Shown here piece by piece: positions 25,098 through 35,295 of a DNA stretch of 64,000 nucleotides (position 1 is its first letter; each line of letters starts with the position of its first letter). A program made the translations under genes and the position numbers. This DNA comes from BPGX01 sp035405785 (GTDB lineage: Bacteria; Bacteroidota; Bacteroidia; B-17B0; Aurantibacillaceae): contig DAONJS010000011.1 of the NCBI GenBank assembly GCA_035405785.1, forward strand, positions 1 through 64,000. Direction: 5' to 3'. Under the pieces are notes generated by a model. The model saw only the letters and a list, made by a program, of their open reading frames with translations, did no database searches and was not told the DNA's origin.

Positions 25098-27278
25098 ATG
25101 AAAAAAATAATTTTTCTACCTGCTACATTATACACGCTTGCAGGTTTTTCTCAAAACACAAATGATTCAATTAACTTTAATCTCAATGAAATAGAAATCA
25201 TTCATTACAGAACAATGAATGGCATTGGACATATTAAACACGATGATGGATCAGTTATTTATACAGGTAAAAAAAATGAGATATTAATAGTAGATACTTT
25301 AGAATCCAACAAGTCAATCAACAACACCCGTCAAATCATAGGCAGAGTGCCAGGATTAAACATTATTGAAACTGAAAGCGGTGGATTTACTGCAAATGGC
25401 GTGGGTTTTAGAGGCATCAATCCTTATCAAAGCATTGAAACAAATACGCGTCAAAATGGTTACAACATAAGTGCCGATATTTACGGATACAATGAAGCAT
25501 ATTATCTGCCGCCAATGGAAGCAGTAAAACAAATTGTTTTTTTACGGGGAGCATCAGCATTGGCTTATGGGCCACAAATAGGCGGAATGATAAATTATGA
25601 ACTCAAAAAAGATGCTCAAAAACCCATTGAAATAAACAACGCTCAAACCTATGGAAGTTATGGATTATTCAGCAATTTTACTTCTATCAATGGAAAAATT
25701 AAAAAATTCAATTATTATTCTTTTGTAAAATATCGCCAGTTTGAAGGATGGAGAAAAAATTCTCAACAAAAACAAATATCTGCACTGGGTGGATTTTATT
25801 ACACATTATCTAAAAAAATTAATTTCGGGGCAGAATATACTTTGTTTAGAAACAATATTCAAATGCCCGGCGGCTTAAATGACTCGTTATTTCATCAAAA
25901 TCCACAACAATCTTTAAGAAGCAGAAACTGGTTACAAACTCCATGGAATATCGTTTCGGCTTATGCAAATTTTGACATTTCTGATAATACACACATCAAA
26001 TTTATTTCTTCTTATGCTTTTAGCAAAAGAATGTTAGTATGGAGAAATGAAGATATCCCACCACAAGAAAAAGATACCATTGGAATCAACTATTCATACG
26101 AGCCAAGAGAAGTTGTTATCAGAACATTCAACAACTTTAATAATGAGTTAAGATTTTTACATCACTATAGTATTAACGACATCAAACAAACATTATCTGC
26201 TGGTTTGAAATTTGCTTATTCACACAGCACCAAAAAACACGATGCAGAAGGCACAACGGGATCAGACCCTGATTTTACAAATGTTACAGAGTGGGGAGGC
26301 AATATGAATTTTTTTACTACTAATGCTGCGGCTTATTTAGAAAATCATTTTAATATCATCAATAAATTACATATTACACCTGGAATTCGCTTTGAGTATT
26401 TAAACAATATCTTATCAGGATATGATAAAAACAAAGCAGAAGATAGCAATGAAGATAAAGTGTTTGCAAATCATAACCAACACACAAGACAATTTGTTTT
26501 ATTTGGAACTTCTTTGCAATATGATTTTAATGAAAACATCAATTTTTATGCTAATTTCCAACAATCCTATAGACCTGTTACTTATTCAGATTTAACTCCC
26601 TTTGGTACCATTGCTAAAATTGACCCAAAACTATCAGACCCATCGGCAGATAATGCAGATATTGGGTTCAGAGGTTCTTACAAAAATATTATCAATTTTG
26701 ATATTAGCGGATTCTACATCCATTACAAAAATAAAATAGGAACAATTATCAAAACCGATACAGTATCTTATTATTTCAGAACAAATACAGGATCTGCAGA
26801 ACACAAAGGAATTGAAAGTTATTTAGAACTTAATATCCTGAATGGTTTAATTAACACCTCTCAATATGGAAGATTAAGCATTTACAATTCGCTTGCTTAC
26901 ATTCAGGCCAATTACATTTCAGGAAAATACGCAGGAAATAAAGTAGAATACGCACCAAATATTATTGAAAGAATTGGATTATCATATAACACAAAAAAGT
27001 TTTCTTTGAACATACAATATTCTTATACAGCAGAACAATTTGCAGATGCAGCAAATACAAAATTTGATGTCAATGGAATTGAGGGTATAATTCCATCTTA
27101 TGAAGTAATTGATTTATCATCATCCATAAAAATTAATAGTAACTGCAAGTTTAATTTTGGTATCAATAATTTGTTAGACAAAAAATATTTTACACTTCGT
27201 ACAGATGAATATCCCGGACCAGGCATTATTCCTGCAATTGGTAGAATGATTTATGGCGGATTGAATGTAAATTTTTAA
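25098..27278 (+). CDS. TonB-dependent outer-membrane receptor
   Basis: This 726-residue protein has a signal peptide ending AGFSQ (about 19). The plug domain shows NNTRQIIGRVPGLNIIETE, GVGFRGINPYQ and VKQIVFLRGASALAYGPQIGGMINYEL. The rest is a 22-strand-type barrel, ending in GRMIYGGLNVNF with a terminal Phe. The layout without an N-terminal carboxypeptidase-like domain resembles FecA-type siderophore or metal receptors rather than SusC. The substrate is not evident. The gene stands alone; possible operator-like repeats overlap its promoter. Confidence 0.93.
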   Translation: MKKIIFLPATLYTLAGFSQNTNDSINFNLNEIEIIHYRTMNGIGHIKHDDGSVIYTGKKNEILIVDTLESNKSINNTRQIIGRVPGLNIIETESGGFTANGVGFRGINPYQSIETNTRQNGYNISADIYGYNEAYYLPPMEAVKQIVFLRGASALAYGPQIGGMINYELKKDAQKPIEINNAQTYGSYGLFSNFTSINGKIKKFNYYSFVKYRQFEGWRKNSQQKQISALGGFYYTLSKKINFGAEYTLFRNNIQMPGGLNDSLFHQNPQQSLRSRNWLQTPWNIVSAYANFDISDNTHIKFISSYAFSKRMLVWRNEDIPPQEKDTIGINYSYEPREVVIRTFNNFNNELRFLHHYSINDIKQTLSAGLKFAYSHSTKKHDAEGTTGSDPDFTNVTEWGGNMNFFTTNAAAYLENHFNIINKLHITPGIRFEYLNNILSGYDKNKAEDSNEDKVFANHNQHTRQFVLFGTSLQYDFNENINFYANFQQSYRPVTYSDLTPFGTIAKIDPKLSDPSADNADIGFRGSYKNIINFDISGFYIHYKNKIGTIIKTDTVSYYFRTNTGSAEHKGIESYLELNILNGLINTSQYGRLSIYNSLAYIQANYISGKYAGNKVEYAPNIIERIGLSYNTKKFSLNIQYSYTAEQFADAANTKFDVNGIEGIIPSYEVIDLSSSIKINSNCKFNFGINNLLDKKYFTLRTDEYPGPGIIPAIGRMIYGGLNVNF

Positions 27279-27308
27279 TATAAACTAAAAGATTTTCAAA
27301 AAAGTTAT

Positions 27309-27342
27309 TTGAACTTCACTTTTTTATTTTTACTTATCTTTG
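27309..27342 (+). promoter_or_regulatory. Promoter of the secreted lipase gene
   Basis: TTTG (27309-27312) and TATCTTTG (27335-27342) are 22 nt apart. A TTG inside the -7 box is in frame with the gene but is excluded as a start, so the ATG at 27355 is used. Confidence 0.65.
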
Positions 27343-27354
27343 CAAGAAAAAATT

Positions 27355-29133
27355 ATGTCCAAAAAAATTTTTGTTGTTATTTTTATTGGACTATTAAAAA
27401 GTTTATATTCACAAAACATAACATATTACATTCATAATCGTCCGGATTCACTAAAATTATATTCAGCACCAGATTCTCTTGGTCATAAAATATCATTAAA
27501 AAAGGCATCTACAAATAATACCATTCAACTACCTTATCCTATATTATTAATTCATGGTCTTGGTTCTAACGATCAAACTTGGAATAATTTTACAAATATT
27601 ATTGATACAATGTATAACTTAAATTTTGGAGGTAGAATTGATGTTTGCTTAAACCATGATGGAGATGTTAGTGTTGCTAACTTAAATTATTCTAATACAA
27701 GTTCTGCAGACATTGCATTTTTCACATCTCTTAATGATTTATCTATAGGTGATTACTATACTTTAAATTTTGATGTTGGAAGGTTTGGATCTGTATATCC
27801 TACATCTTCAAGTTCTGATTATGTTTTAAGTAATCAAGCGGCTATTTACAAACAAGGTGTTGCAGTAAAATATGCCATTGACTTAATTTTACAAAAAACA
27901 GGAAAATCTAAAGCGGTTTTATTAGGTCATAGTATGGGCGGCCTGGCCTCCAGACAATATATTCAAAATTCTAATCTGTGGCTATTTCCCGCTCAACAAG
28001 ATGGACATAGAGTTGGAAAGCTTGCTACAACGGGCACACCTCATGGCGGCTCAAATGTATCGGGAGGCGTTTTAACTGTTTTATTTTCTCCATTAAGTGA
28101 ATACTCTGAAGCGGTAAGAGATTTAAGAACATCTTATCTTTATAGCGGAGATCCTGGTGTATTCTTATTTGGAGGACTTGAAGACCCTAATGTAATTGAT
28201 GATCATTTAATTGGAAATTTTCATAACCTTGATGTAAACTGTAATGGTGTATTAAATGATAATATTCAAGGATTAAATTCAAAACCTTTACCCAACAATA
28301 TTCATTATGCTTGTGTAGTTGGGAATTGTAGTGGTTGTTATTATTACAGTGGCGGAGATGGTGTTGTTTTATACAACAGTGCTGATTTAGGTAATTTTTA
28401 TAATGTCCCTTACTTAGAAAAATTTGTATACAATACTTTTGCTTTTACGGAAATTCATACAACACTACCTTCGCTTTTTGATTTTAATATGAAGGCATTA
28501 GATGAACCTGATTCTACAAGATTATCTTATGCGGTTAATACTAATACTCCTTATTTAGCTTTTATTACTCCTCAAACTGATACTATCAGTGGAATAGATT
28601 TAGATGCTTTCACTTTTACACTAAATAATAATTACTTAGTTACAATCAAAGCTTTTGACATAAAAGTTCATAATCTTGGATTTAAACTTTACAATAGTTC
28701 TGGAAATCAAATAAATTCTAATATATACTCAAATGGCCTTGATAGTATTATTCAAAATATTATTCTTACTCCTGGGCAATACTACATTGTTTTTGAAGAT
28801 TCCGTAAAACCATCTGATTATTACAAATCATATAAATTTATTTTAAAAACATCTACGCCAACAGACATCTACTCTAATCTAAATTCAAAAATTACAATTT
28901 TTCCAAATCCAGCAGAAGATAGAATTTCAATATTAGGTGTAAATGCTTCTCAAAAAATTCAATTTGAAATTTCAGATATTACCGGTAGAATAGTTGTTCA
29001 AAATGAACTAAAATCACAAGATGACTTAATTTCCATTGATATTTCTAACATCCCATCAGGTTTTTACTTTTTAAAATTATTTGAACCATCAACGGGTTTA
29101 ATAATTCACGAATCAAAATTTATTAAAAATTGA
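27355..29133 (+). CDS. Secreted alpha/beta-hydrolase (lipase-like) with T9SS sorting domain
   Basis: The product has 592 residues from the ATG at 27355. The signal peptide (MSKKIFVVIFIGLLKSLYS) is followed by an alpha/beta-hydrolase domain. The oxyanion segment ILLIHGLGSNDQTW is near residue 61 and the nucleophile elbow GHSMGG has Ser193, with TTGTPHGGSNVSGG downstream as in triacylglycerol lipases. A beta domain covers about 400-505. The last 75 residues (ITIFPNPAEDRISILG, DITGRIV, IPSGFYFLKL) are a T9SS type A sorting signal. It should be an extracellular esterase or lipase. A T9SS subtilisin gene follows 45 nt later. Confidence 0.9.
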   Translation: MSKKIFVVIFIGLLKSLYSQNITYYIHNRPDSLKLYSAPDSLGHKISLKKASTNNTIQLPYPILLIHGLGSNDQTWNNFTNIIDTMYNLNFGGRIDVCLNHDGDVSVANLNYSNTSSADIAFFTSLNDLSIGDYYTLNFDVGRFGSVYPTSSSSDYVLSNQAAIYKQGVAVKYAIDLILQKTGKSKAVLLGHSMGGLASRQYIQNSNLWLFPAQQDGHRVGKLATTGTPHGGSNVSGGVLTVLFSPLSEYSEAVRDLRTSYLYSGDPGVFLFGGLEDPNVIDDHLIGNFHNLDVNCNGVLNDNIQGLNSKPLPNNIHYACVVGNCSGCYYYSGGDGVVLYNSADLGNFYNVPYLEKFVYNTFAFTEIHTTLPSLFDFNMKALDEPDSTRLSYAVNTNTPYLAFITPQTDTISGIDLDAFTFTLNNNYLVTIKAFDIKVHNLGFKLYNSSGNQINSNIYSNGLDSIIQNIILTPGQYYIVFEDSVKPSDYYKSYKFILKTSTPTDIYSNLNSKITIFPNPAEDRISILGVNASQKIQFEISDITGRIVVQNELKSQDDLISIDISNIPSGFYFLKLFEPSTGLIIHESKFIKN

Positions 29134-29134
29134 T

Positions 29135-29166
29135 TTTGATTTGATTATTTCTTTTCCCTATATTTG
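29135..29166 (+). promoter_or_regulatory. Promoter of the secreted subtilisin gene
   Basis: TTTG (29135-29138) and TATATTTG (29159-29166) are 20 nt apart, a textbook Bacteroidota promoter, 12 nt before the start codon. Confidence 0.75.
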
Positions 29167-29178
29167 TAAGAAAAAATT

Positions 29179-31296
29179 ATGGCTCGTATTATTTCACTAC
29201 TTTTTATCTCTTCTCTTTTATTTGCTCAAACACCCTTTAACACAGATTTACTTGATATTCTTCAAAATTACGATAATTCACCATTACATTTAATTATAGA
29301 AACAAAATCTCCTGAAAAAGCCATTCAATATATTCAACAACATCCTGCAAAAGCCACTTACCTTTATTCTTCCGCAAACCTTGTTCGCTGCACTATTTAC
29401 GATACTACTTTTTTAATGAATATGATTAGAAATAAAATCATCACTCGTGCAGAAACTTATCGCCACAGAAAATTAGTTCCTCTTAATGATACAATGGTCA
29501 TTAGAAATCGTATAAAACCTGTAAAACAAGGGGTTTCGCCACTTCCTTATGCATTAGATGGATCTGGAGTGCTTTTGGGATTAATTGATTCTGGAATAGA
29601 TTTTTCTCATCCTGATTTCAAAGAAAGTAACGGAAAAACAAGAATACTCTATATTTGGGATCAGGCAGTTACAGGAACAGTTTCACCGCTTCCATTCGGA
29701 TATGGCCAACAATGGGATAGTTCTTCTATCAATGCAGGAACATGCTCACACAGCGACCTTGCCTATTGGGGACATGGCACACATGTAGCCGGCATTGCTG
29801 CTGGTAATGGCCTTGCCACTGGTACTCATCAGGGTTGTGCACCAAAAGCAAAAATTATTGCTGTTGCATTAAACTTCAATGCTACTGGTCCTGTTATTGC
29901 TGATGCTGTTCAATACATCGTTAATAAAGCAAATATTCACAATATGCCTGTTGCTATCAATGCAAGCATTGGAGATTATTATGGAAGCCATGATGCTACT
30001 GATTTAGAATCTCAATTGATTGTTTCACTTATTGCTAATCACCCCGGAAGATTAATGTGTGGTGCAGCAGGAAATGCTGGTAATATCAAATACCATGTCA
30101 AAGCCAACTTAAATAATACTACCGATACTTTATTTACATGGATTCAAGATAATACCTCAAATGTTTTACAACACAACATTTATGCTGATACTGCTCAAAT
30201 TAAAAATGTTTTAATCTCCGTTGGTTGTACAAATCCGTCTTTCAATTATCTTGGTAATGTTGGATTTAAAACTTACAATTACGCTCTGGGCACCAATAAA
30301 TATGATACTCTAAAACACAACAATCAACGAATAGGCGTTGTAATGTTTTCTTCTGCTATCAATTCTTCGGGAGTATATGATTTATACATTAAAATTTTTG
30401 CTGATAGTTCTAACTATTTATGGAGCATTGAAAGTAAAGGAACAGGTGTTTTTGATGCATGGAATTTTGATTTTGTATCTTCTGGATTGCCTACCGTTTC
30501 TCAATTTCCAAAAATTCAGTATTATCTTATGCCCGATACTGTATCCTCAATGGTTAGTGGATTTCAGTGTAGTAATGAAATTGTTACAGTTGCAAATTAT
30601 GTCAATTTAAATCAATACTACGATTACAATAATACTTTACAAACCACTACAGAAATAGCAGGAGGTTTGGCTTATCATAGCAGTAGCGGGCCTACAAGAA
30701 CGGGTTTAATGAAACCTGATATTGCCGCTACAGGAAATAGCGTGTTTTCTTGTGTAGCAATGGGTATGCGAAATAACTTGATTTCAAACAATCCGAATGT
30801 TTTAGCCCCCGGAGGTTATCATGTATTAGGTGGTGGCACTTCTGCGGCTTCGCCTGTTGTAACAGGACTTGGCGTATTGCTTTTACAACTAATGCCATGG
30901 GCTACCAATCAAATGTTTAAAAATGCTATTACATCTTGTGCTTACAGCGATTCATTCACAGGTTCATCTTTGCCAAACATACAGTGGGGTTATGGAAAAT
31001 TAGATGGACTTGCTACCTTTACTTGTTCAGGTCTTTTGAGTGTTGATGATAACTCTATCAAAACAACAAATTATATTTTTCCAAATCCTGCATTTGATAA
31101 ATTAACTATCTCAAATAATATCCAAAACATAAAGATATTTGATGTAACAGGAAAAATTGTTTTACAACAAAATTTTAGAATGAGTGCAGATAAAAATTAT
31201 TTACACATTCATCATTTACCCGATGGTATTTATATTGCAGAATTGAAAACATTTGATAATCAGTTATCAAGACAAAAAATTATTGTCCAGCATTGA
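29179..31296 (+). CDS. Subtilisin-family (S8) serine protease with T9SS sorting domain
   Basis: The 705-residue protein has a short signal peptide (to about residue 16). The catalytic triad is clear: Asp137 in GLIDSGIDFSHPDF, His199 in WGHGTHVAGIAAGNG and Ser555 in GGTSAASPVVTG. The long gap between His and Ser contains an insertion typical of Bacteroidota S8 proteases. The C-terminus (about 630-705) is a T9SS type A signal with IFPNPAFDKLTI, DVTGKIV and LPDGIYIAEL. It is an extracellular protease, probably for nutrient acquisition alongside the lipase encoded just upstream, and has its own promoter. Confidence 0.94.
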   Translation: MARIISLLFISSLLFAQTPFNTDLLDILQNYDNSPLHLIIETKSPEKAIQYIQQHPAKATYLYSSANLVRCTIYDTTFLMNMIRNKIITRAETYRHRKLVPLNDTMVIRNRIKPVKQGVSPLPYALDGSGVLLGLIDSGIDFSHPDFKESNGKTRILYIWDQAVTGTVSPLPFGYGQQWDSSSINAGTCSHSDLAYWGHGTHVAGIAAGNGLATGTHQGCAPKAKIIAVALNFNATGPVIADAVQYIVNKANIHNMPVAINASIGDYYGSHDATDLESQLIVSLIANHPGRLMCGAAGNAGNIKYHVKANLNNTTDTLFTWIQDNTSNVLQHNIYADTAQIKNVLISVGCTNPSFNYLGNVGFKTYNYALGTNKYDTLKHNNQRIGVVMFSSAINSSGVYDLYIKIFADSSNYLWSIESKGTGVFDAWNFDFVSSGLPTVSQFPKIQYYLMPDTVSSMVSGFQCSNEIVTVANYVNLNQYYDYNNTLQTTTEIAGGLAYHSSSGPTRTGLMKPDIAATGNSVFSCVAMGMRNNLISNNPNVLAPGGYHVLGGGTSAASPVVTGLGVLLLQLMPWATNQMFKNAITSCAYSDSFTGSSLPNIQWGYGKLDGLATFTCSGLLSVDDNSIKTTNYIFPNPAFDKLTISNNIQNIKIFDVTGKIVLQQNFRMSADKNYLHIHHLPDGIYIAELKTFDNQLSRQKIIVQH

Positions 31297-31346
31297 TTGA
31301 ACTTACTTTTTGTGAAAAATATATTTTGCTAATAGTAATAAAACTC

Positions 31347-31506
31347 TTTATTATTCAGGTATTCTAAAATGATTTTCAAGTTGCATTTCACGCAAAGCCC
31401 GCAAAGAATAAAAACGCAAAGCCCTCCAATTTAAAAATATTCTTTGCGACCTTTGCGAAATACTTTGCATTCTCTGCGAGAAAAATATACCTACCTGAAT
31501 AGTAAC
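31347..31506. repeat. Small palindromic intergenic element with CGCAAAG inverted repeats
   Basis: This ~160-bp non-coding element is bounded by 15-bp inverted ends (31347-31361 and 31492-31506) matching at 13 positions. The inner 10 bp, TATTCAGGTA and TACCTGAATA, match perfectly. Inside, CGCAAAG or GCAAAG occurs three times on the left (31391, 31401, 31415) and CTTTGCG-type units on the right (31442, 31451), so most of it can fold back. It occupies most of the 270-nt gap between the subtilisin and lipid A deacylase genes. No ORF or transposase is present. Confidence 0.7.
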
Positions 31507-31568
31507 CAAAATCTAAGTTTTAAGGTATAAAATAAAAAATCACTTAATTTGCTCATTCATTTTTTTGG

Positions 31569-32720
31569 ATGATAATTAACGCAAATAAAAAAATACATTT
31601 TCATTTATCTTTTAATATTAAAGTGTTTGTTTTTATAGTAATTTCTTTTTTCTACTCAAAAAATTATTTAGCACAGTTTTCATCTGTTTCTATGTATTCA
31701 GGCTATGGTTCGGTCGTTCAGCACACTGGTAAAATTGGCAATTTAATTGCAGAAAGACCCTTCTTTTCAGAATTGAATTTTTTCAAACATTCATCGGGAT
31801 ATTACAAATGGCATCGTATTAATAATTTTCCAGATTATGGCATTTGCTTGAATTTTGAAACACTTGGCAACGCTCAAAAGTTAGGCAACAGTATTGCACT
31901 AGCTCCTTATTTAGAATTTCCATTTACTAAAAAAGAAAAAAACATTTTATTCAAACTTAAAATGGCTTGGGGATTGGCATACCTCACTAAAAAATTTGAC
32001 ATTCAAAACAATCACAAAAACATCGCTATAGGCACACATATCAATACTTTCATACAATTTCGTTTTTTATGGCAAGTTCGTGTGCATCCACAATGGTATT
32101 TAAATCCATCTATTACTTTCATTCATGTTAGTAATTGTCGTTTTTCTGTGCCAAATTTGGGTATCAATACTTTGTATCCATCACTTGGAATAACTTATCG
32201 TTTTAAAGAAGATAAAAAATACGATGTGGTGCAGGATTCATCATCAGATAAAAAAAGCCAACATGAAATACTTGTTTTTACAGCAATTGGCGTAAATGAA
32301 GTAGAGCCACCAACCAATAATAAACTCTGGGCATACAGTGCAGGATCAAATTATTATTTCAACATACATCAAAATCAGCAGATAGGGGCAGGGGCAGATG
32401 TGTTTTATGAAGAAAGTTTGGCGTGGGAAGCCAGACCATCAGATACAAGCAAAGCCATTGTCAATTTTAATACAGCGTTTAGCAGCGGATTAAAAATTTG
32501 TTATGCATACAATTTTGGAAGATTAACACCTATACTGGAAATGGGCTATTATGTGTGGATGCCCAACAATGATTTTCCAAATGGAAAATTATATCATCGT
32601 TTAGGATGCAGATATTATTTCAAAAACAATTTAGTTGCACATTTTTCACTCAAAACACATTTTGCAGTAGCATACCACATTGAAGCAGGCATTGCGTATA
32701 GGTTTGGATTAGGGAAGTGA
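31569..32720 (+). CDS. PagL-like lipid A 3-O-deacylase / acyloxyacyl hydrolase
   Basis: The 383-residue protein has a long N-region and signal peptide (hydrophobic about 18-35). The outer-membrane barrel carries the PagL active-site signature at HVSNCRFSVPNLGINT, with His186, Ser188 and Asn189 in the H-x-S-N arrangement. PagL removes a 3-O-acyl chain from lipid A at the outer membrane. The first ~220 residues cover the usual deacylase barrel. The remaining ~160 residues add a second barrel-like segment (VFTAIGVNEVEPPTNNKLWAYSAGSNYYF and onwards), typical of the longer Bacteroidota members. The start is the first ATG after the repeat element. Confidence 0.85.
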   Translation: MIINANKKIHFHLSFNIKVFVFIVISFFYSKNYLAQFSSVSMYSGYGSVVQHTGKIGNLIAERPFFSELNFFKHSSGYYKWHRINNFPDYGICLNFETLGNAQKLGNSIALAPYLEFPFTKKEKNILFKLKMAWGLAYLTKKFDIQNNHKNIAIGTHINTFIQFRFLWQVRVHPQWYLNPSITFIHVSNCRFSVPNLGINTLYPSLGITYRFKEDKKYDVVQDSSSDKKSQHEILVFTAIGVNEVEPPTNNKLWAYSAGSNYYFNIHQNQQIGAGADVFYEESLAWEARPSDTSKAIVNFNTAFSSGLKICYAYNFGRLTPILEMGYYVWMPNNDFPNGKLYHRLGCRYYFKNNLVAHFSLKTHFAVAYHIEAGIAYRFGLGK

Positions 32721-32786
32721 GCGGAAATTGTTACACCATCGACAAATTTTTTTGTAAATTTATGGCTATTCTAAAAACTGATTAGC

Positions 32787-34367
32787 ATGGCAAAAAAAAA
32801 TAATACCGTTGAAGAACCCCTTGAAAAAAAACTTTGGAAATCAGCCGATTTACTAAGAAAAAATATTGATGCCGCAGAATATAAACATGTTGTACTTGGA
32901 TTAATTTTTCTCAAATATATTTCTGATGTTTTTGAAGAACTTTATCAAAAACTGAAAGAAGGTAAAGGCGAATATGAAGGTGCAGACCCAGAAGACAAAA
33001 ACGAGTATCTTGCAGAAAAAGTATTTTATGTACCTCCATCTGCTCGCTGGTCTTGGTTACAAGGAAGAGCCAAATTACCCACCATTGGCAGAGATATTGA
33101 CGACGCTATGGATGCCATTGAAAAAGACAATCCTTCACTAAAAGGTGTATTACCAAAAGTGTATTCTCAAGAAAAGTTAGATAAAAATAGTTTGGGAGCT
33201 CTTATAGATTTAATAAGTACTGCTACATTAGGCACCAAAGAAGCTCAAAGCAAAGATATATTAGGCCGTGTATTTGAATATTTTCTTGGACAATTTGCAT
33301 TAGCAGAAGGTAAAAAGGGAGGACAATTCTACACTCCAGAAAGTGTGGTAAAACTTTTAGTTGAAATGCTTGAACCCTATGAAGGCCGCGTGTTTGACCC
33401 TTGCTGTGGAAGTGGTGGAATGTTTGTGCAAAGCGAAAAATTTATCAAAGCACATCAGGATTACTACAAAAAGAAAACTAATGGCAAAAAACTTTCTTTA
33501 AATCCTTCTGATTACATTTCTATTTACGGACAAGAAAGTAATCAAACAACATGGCGATTAGCTAAAATGAATCTTGCAATTAGAGGCATAGATAGCAGTA
33601 ATATCAAATGGAACAACGAAGGAAGTTTTTTGAACGATGCTCATAAAGATTTAAAAGCAGATTTTATTCTTGCTAATCCTCCATTTAACGACAGTGAATG
33701 GAGCGGCGAACTATTGCAAAACGATCCTCGCTGGCAATATGGCAAACCACCAGTGGGTAATGCCAACTATGCATGGATTCAGCACTTTTTGTATCATTTA
33801 GCACCTAATGGAAAAGCCGGATTTGTTTTATCAAAGGGCTCACTTACCAGCAACTCCGGAGGCGAATACGAAATTCGTAAAAACTTAGTAGATGCCGGGC
33901 TTGTGGATTGCATTGTAAACTTACCCGCTAAGTTATTCCTCAACACCCAGATACCCGCCTGCCTGTGGTTTATGAGCAGAAAAGATTCAAAAGAAAAATA
34001 TCCACGCAAAGGACAAATTCTTTTTATAGATGCCCGCAATATGGGGCGATTAATAAACCGCAGAACGCGTGAACTTACCGATGAAGACATTCAAAAAATT
34101 GCACAAACTTATCACAACTGGCGAACAGGTTCAACTGATTATACCGATGTACAGGGCTTTTGCAAAAGTGTAAATATAGAGGAAGTAAAATCTATGAACT
34201 ATGCACTAACACCCGGCCGCTATGTAGGATTACCCGATGAAGAAGACGACTTCAACTTTGCCGAACGCTTTGCAGCACTAAAAGCAGAATTGGAAAAACA
34301 AATGGAAGAAGAAATAGAATTGAATAAAAGAATCTTAAAAAATTTGCAATCCATCAAATTAAACTAA
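32787..34367 (+). CDS. hsdM: Type I restriction-modification methyltransferase subunit M
   Basis: This is a 526-residue N6-adenine methyltransferase. The N-terminal HsdM helical domain (KKLWKSADLLRKNIDAAEYKHVVLGLIFLKYISD) is followed by the SAM-binding motif I FDPCCGSGGMF (about 201-211) and the catalytic motif IV NPPF (about 296-299). It pairs with HsdS to recognise and methylate the target, and with HsdR for cleavage. The gene opens a co-directional locus reaching hsdR at 43378. Local GC is higher than in the flanks (about 47% over 33841-33960 by hand count), which suggests transfer. No clear -7 box is seen upstream. Confidence 0.97.
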   Translation: MAKKNNTVEEPLEKKLWKSADLLRKNIDAAEYKHVVLGLIFLKYISDVFEELYQKLKEGKGEYEGADPEDKNEYLAEKVFYVPPSARWSWLQGRAKLPTIGRDIDDAMDAIEKDNPSLKGVLPKVYSQEKLDKNSLGALIDLISTATLGTKEAQSKDILGRVFEYFLGQFALAEGKKGGQFYTPESVVKLLVEMLEPYEGRVFDPCCGSGGMFVQSEKFIKAHQDYYKKKTNGKKLSLNPSDYISIYGQESNQTTWRLAKMNLAIRGIDSSNIKWNNEGSFLNDAHKDLKADFILANPPFNDSEWSGELLQNDPRWQYGKPPVGNANYAWIQHFLYHLAPNGKAGFVLSKGSLTSNSGGEYEIRKNLVDAGLVDCIVNLPAKLFLNTQIPACLWFMSRKDSKEKYPRKGQILFIDARNMGRLINRRTRELTDEDIQKIAQTYHNWRTGSTDYTDVQGFCKSVNIEEVKSMNYALTPGRYVGLPDEEDDFNFAERFAALKAELEKQMEEEIELNKRILKNLQSIKLN

Positions 34368-34371
34368 ATAT

Positions 34372-35295
34372 ATGAATTACGATATCAAAATAGTAAATAA
34401 TTACGAAGGCAAGGGTCGTATAGAACTTGATAGAGTAGAGTTTTTGGCAAAGCACATAAAAACTATTGCCCAAAAATCTTTATTGCTTCAACTATATGGA
34501 TATAGTAAAGTTTCTATTCCAAAAAAATTAAATAAATACCTCAATATATTTTTAACTCAAACTACTGGAACTGATGACAACACAATCCTTACTTTAGATG
34601 CAGATAATTTTAAAAATATTGAAGTACAATTAGATTTATTCAAAGAAAAACAATCACTTAATACTCTTACCCCAATGGCTTTGGTTATAAAAACATTTAA
34701 CGCGGCATTATCCGAAAAAGATGATGATAAAAATTTGCTTGATGAACCTTTACTTTATGAACTAATAAAGTTTAAAAAATTTTTTAAAACAGATACAGAA
34801 AAAGTTCTCCTAAGCAACCGTAGCACAATACCAGAAATTGAGTTCTCCCAAAAAGAAATAGACAAAATTGAAAAGTTAATTAAAACAATACCTCAACCGC
34901 AAAAAACTGTTGTAGTTGGAATAATAGATGAAATGAAATTTTCAAAAGAGCAAGTTGTACTCACTACTTCTGATAACAAAAAAATTGTAGTGATAGTCCC
35001 TAAAAAACTTTTTGATGAACTAAAAGATTTTTTCGGAAGGGAAATTGCCATAACAGGAATGGCACATTTTAAGCCGGGTGGTCTATTATCTTATGTAAAA
35101 ATGGAAAATTTTGGAGATCCGGGTAAAGCCGCAAAAATATTTTCAAGAAAACCAGAAAGTTTATCTATACAACAACAGATAGCATTGCAAATTAGAGAAG
35201 GAAAGAAAAGAAATCCTATTGACGAAATATTTGGAAAATGGCCAGGAAATGAAACCGATGAAGAATTTGATAGAATGCTAAAAGATCTTGACTAA
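34372..35295 (+). CDS. Large antitoxin-like protein paired with a PIN toxin
   Basis: I recognise no full-length family in this 307-residue protein. The N-terminal half (about 1-160) is a mixed alpha/beta region. Residues about 185-245 (VVVGIIDEMKFSKEQVVLTT, EIAITGMAHFKPGG, LSYVKMENF) look like a small OB-like barrel. The C-terminal tail IDEIFGKWPGNETDEEFDRML closely resembles the W-P-G-x-E-T-D-E-E tails of antitoxins that wrap PIN-domain toxins. The stop overlaps the toxin start by one base (TAATG), typical of toxin-antitoxin operons. It begins 4 nt after hsdM. An antitoxin role is inferred from the tail and the coupling. Confidence 0.7.
   Translation: MNYDIKIVNNYEGKGRIELDRVEFLAKHIKTIAQKSLLLQLYGYSKVSIPKKLNKYLNIFLTQTTGTDDNTILTLDADNFKNIEVQLDLFKEKQSLNTLTPMALVIKTFNAALSEKDDDKNLLDEPLLYELIKFKKFFKTDTEKVLLSNRSTIPEIEFSQKEIDKIEKLIKTIPQPQKTVVVGIIDEMKFSKEQVVLTTSDNKKIVVIVPKKLFDELKDFFGREIAITGMAHFKPGGLLSYVKMENFGDPGKAAKIFSRKPESLSIQQQIALQIREGKKRNPIDEIFGKWPGNETDEEFDRMLKDLD

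Noticed and set aside
27340..27354. Longer lipase start at TTG
   Set aside because: The TTG is part of the TATCTTTG promoter box. The ATG at 27355 gives a clean signal peptide.
31381..31480. CRISPR-like array from the CGCAAAG repeats
   Set aside because: The repeats are 7 bp, irregularly spaced and in both orientations, with no cas genes.
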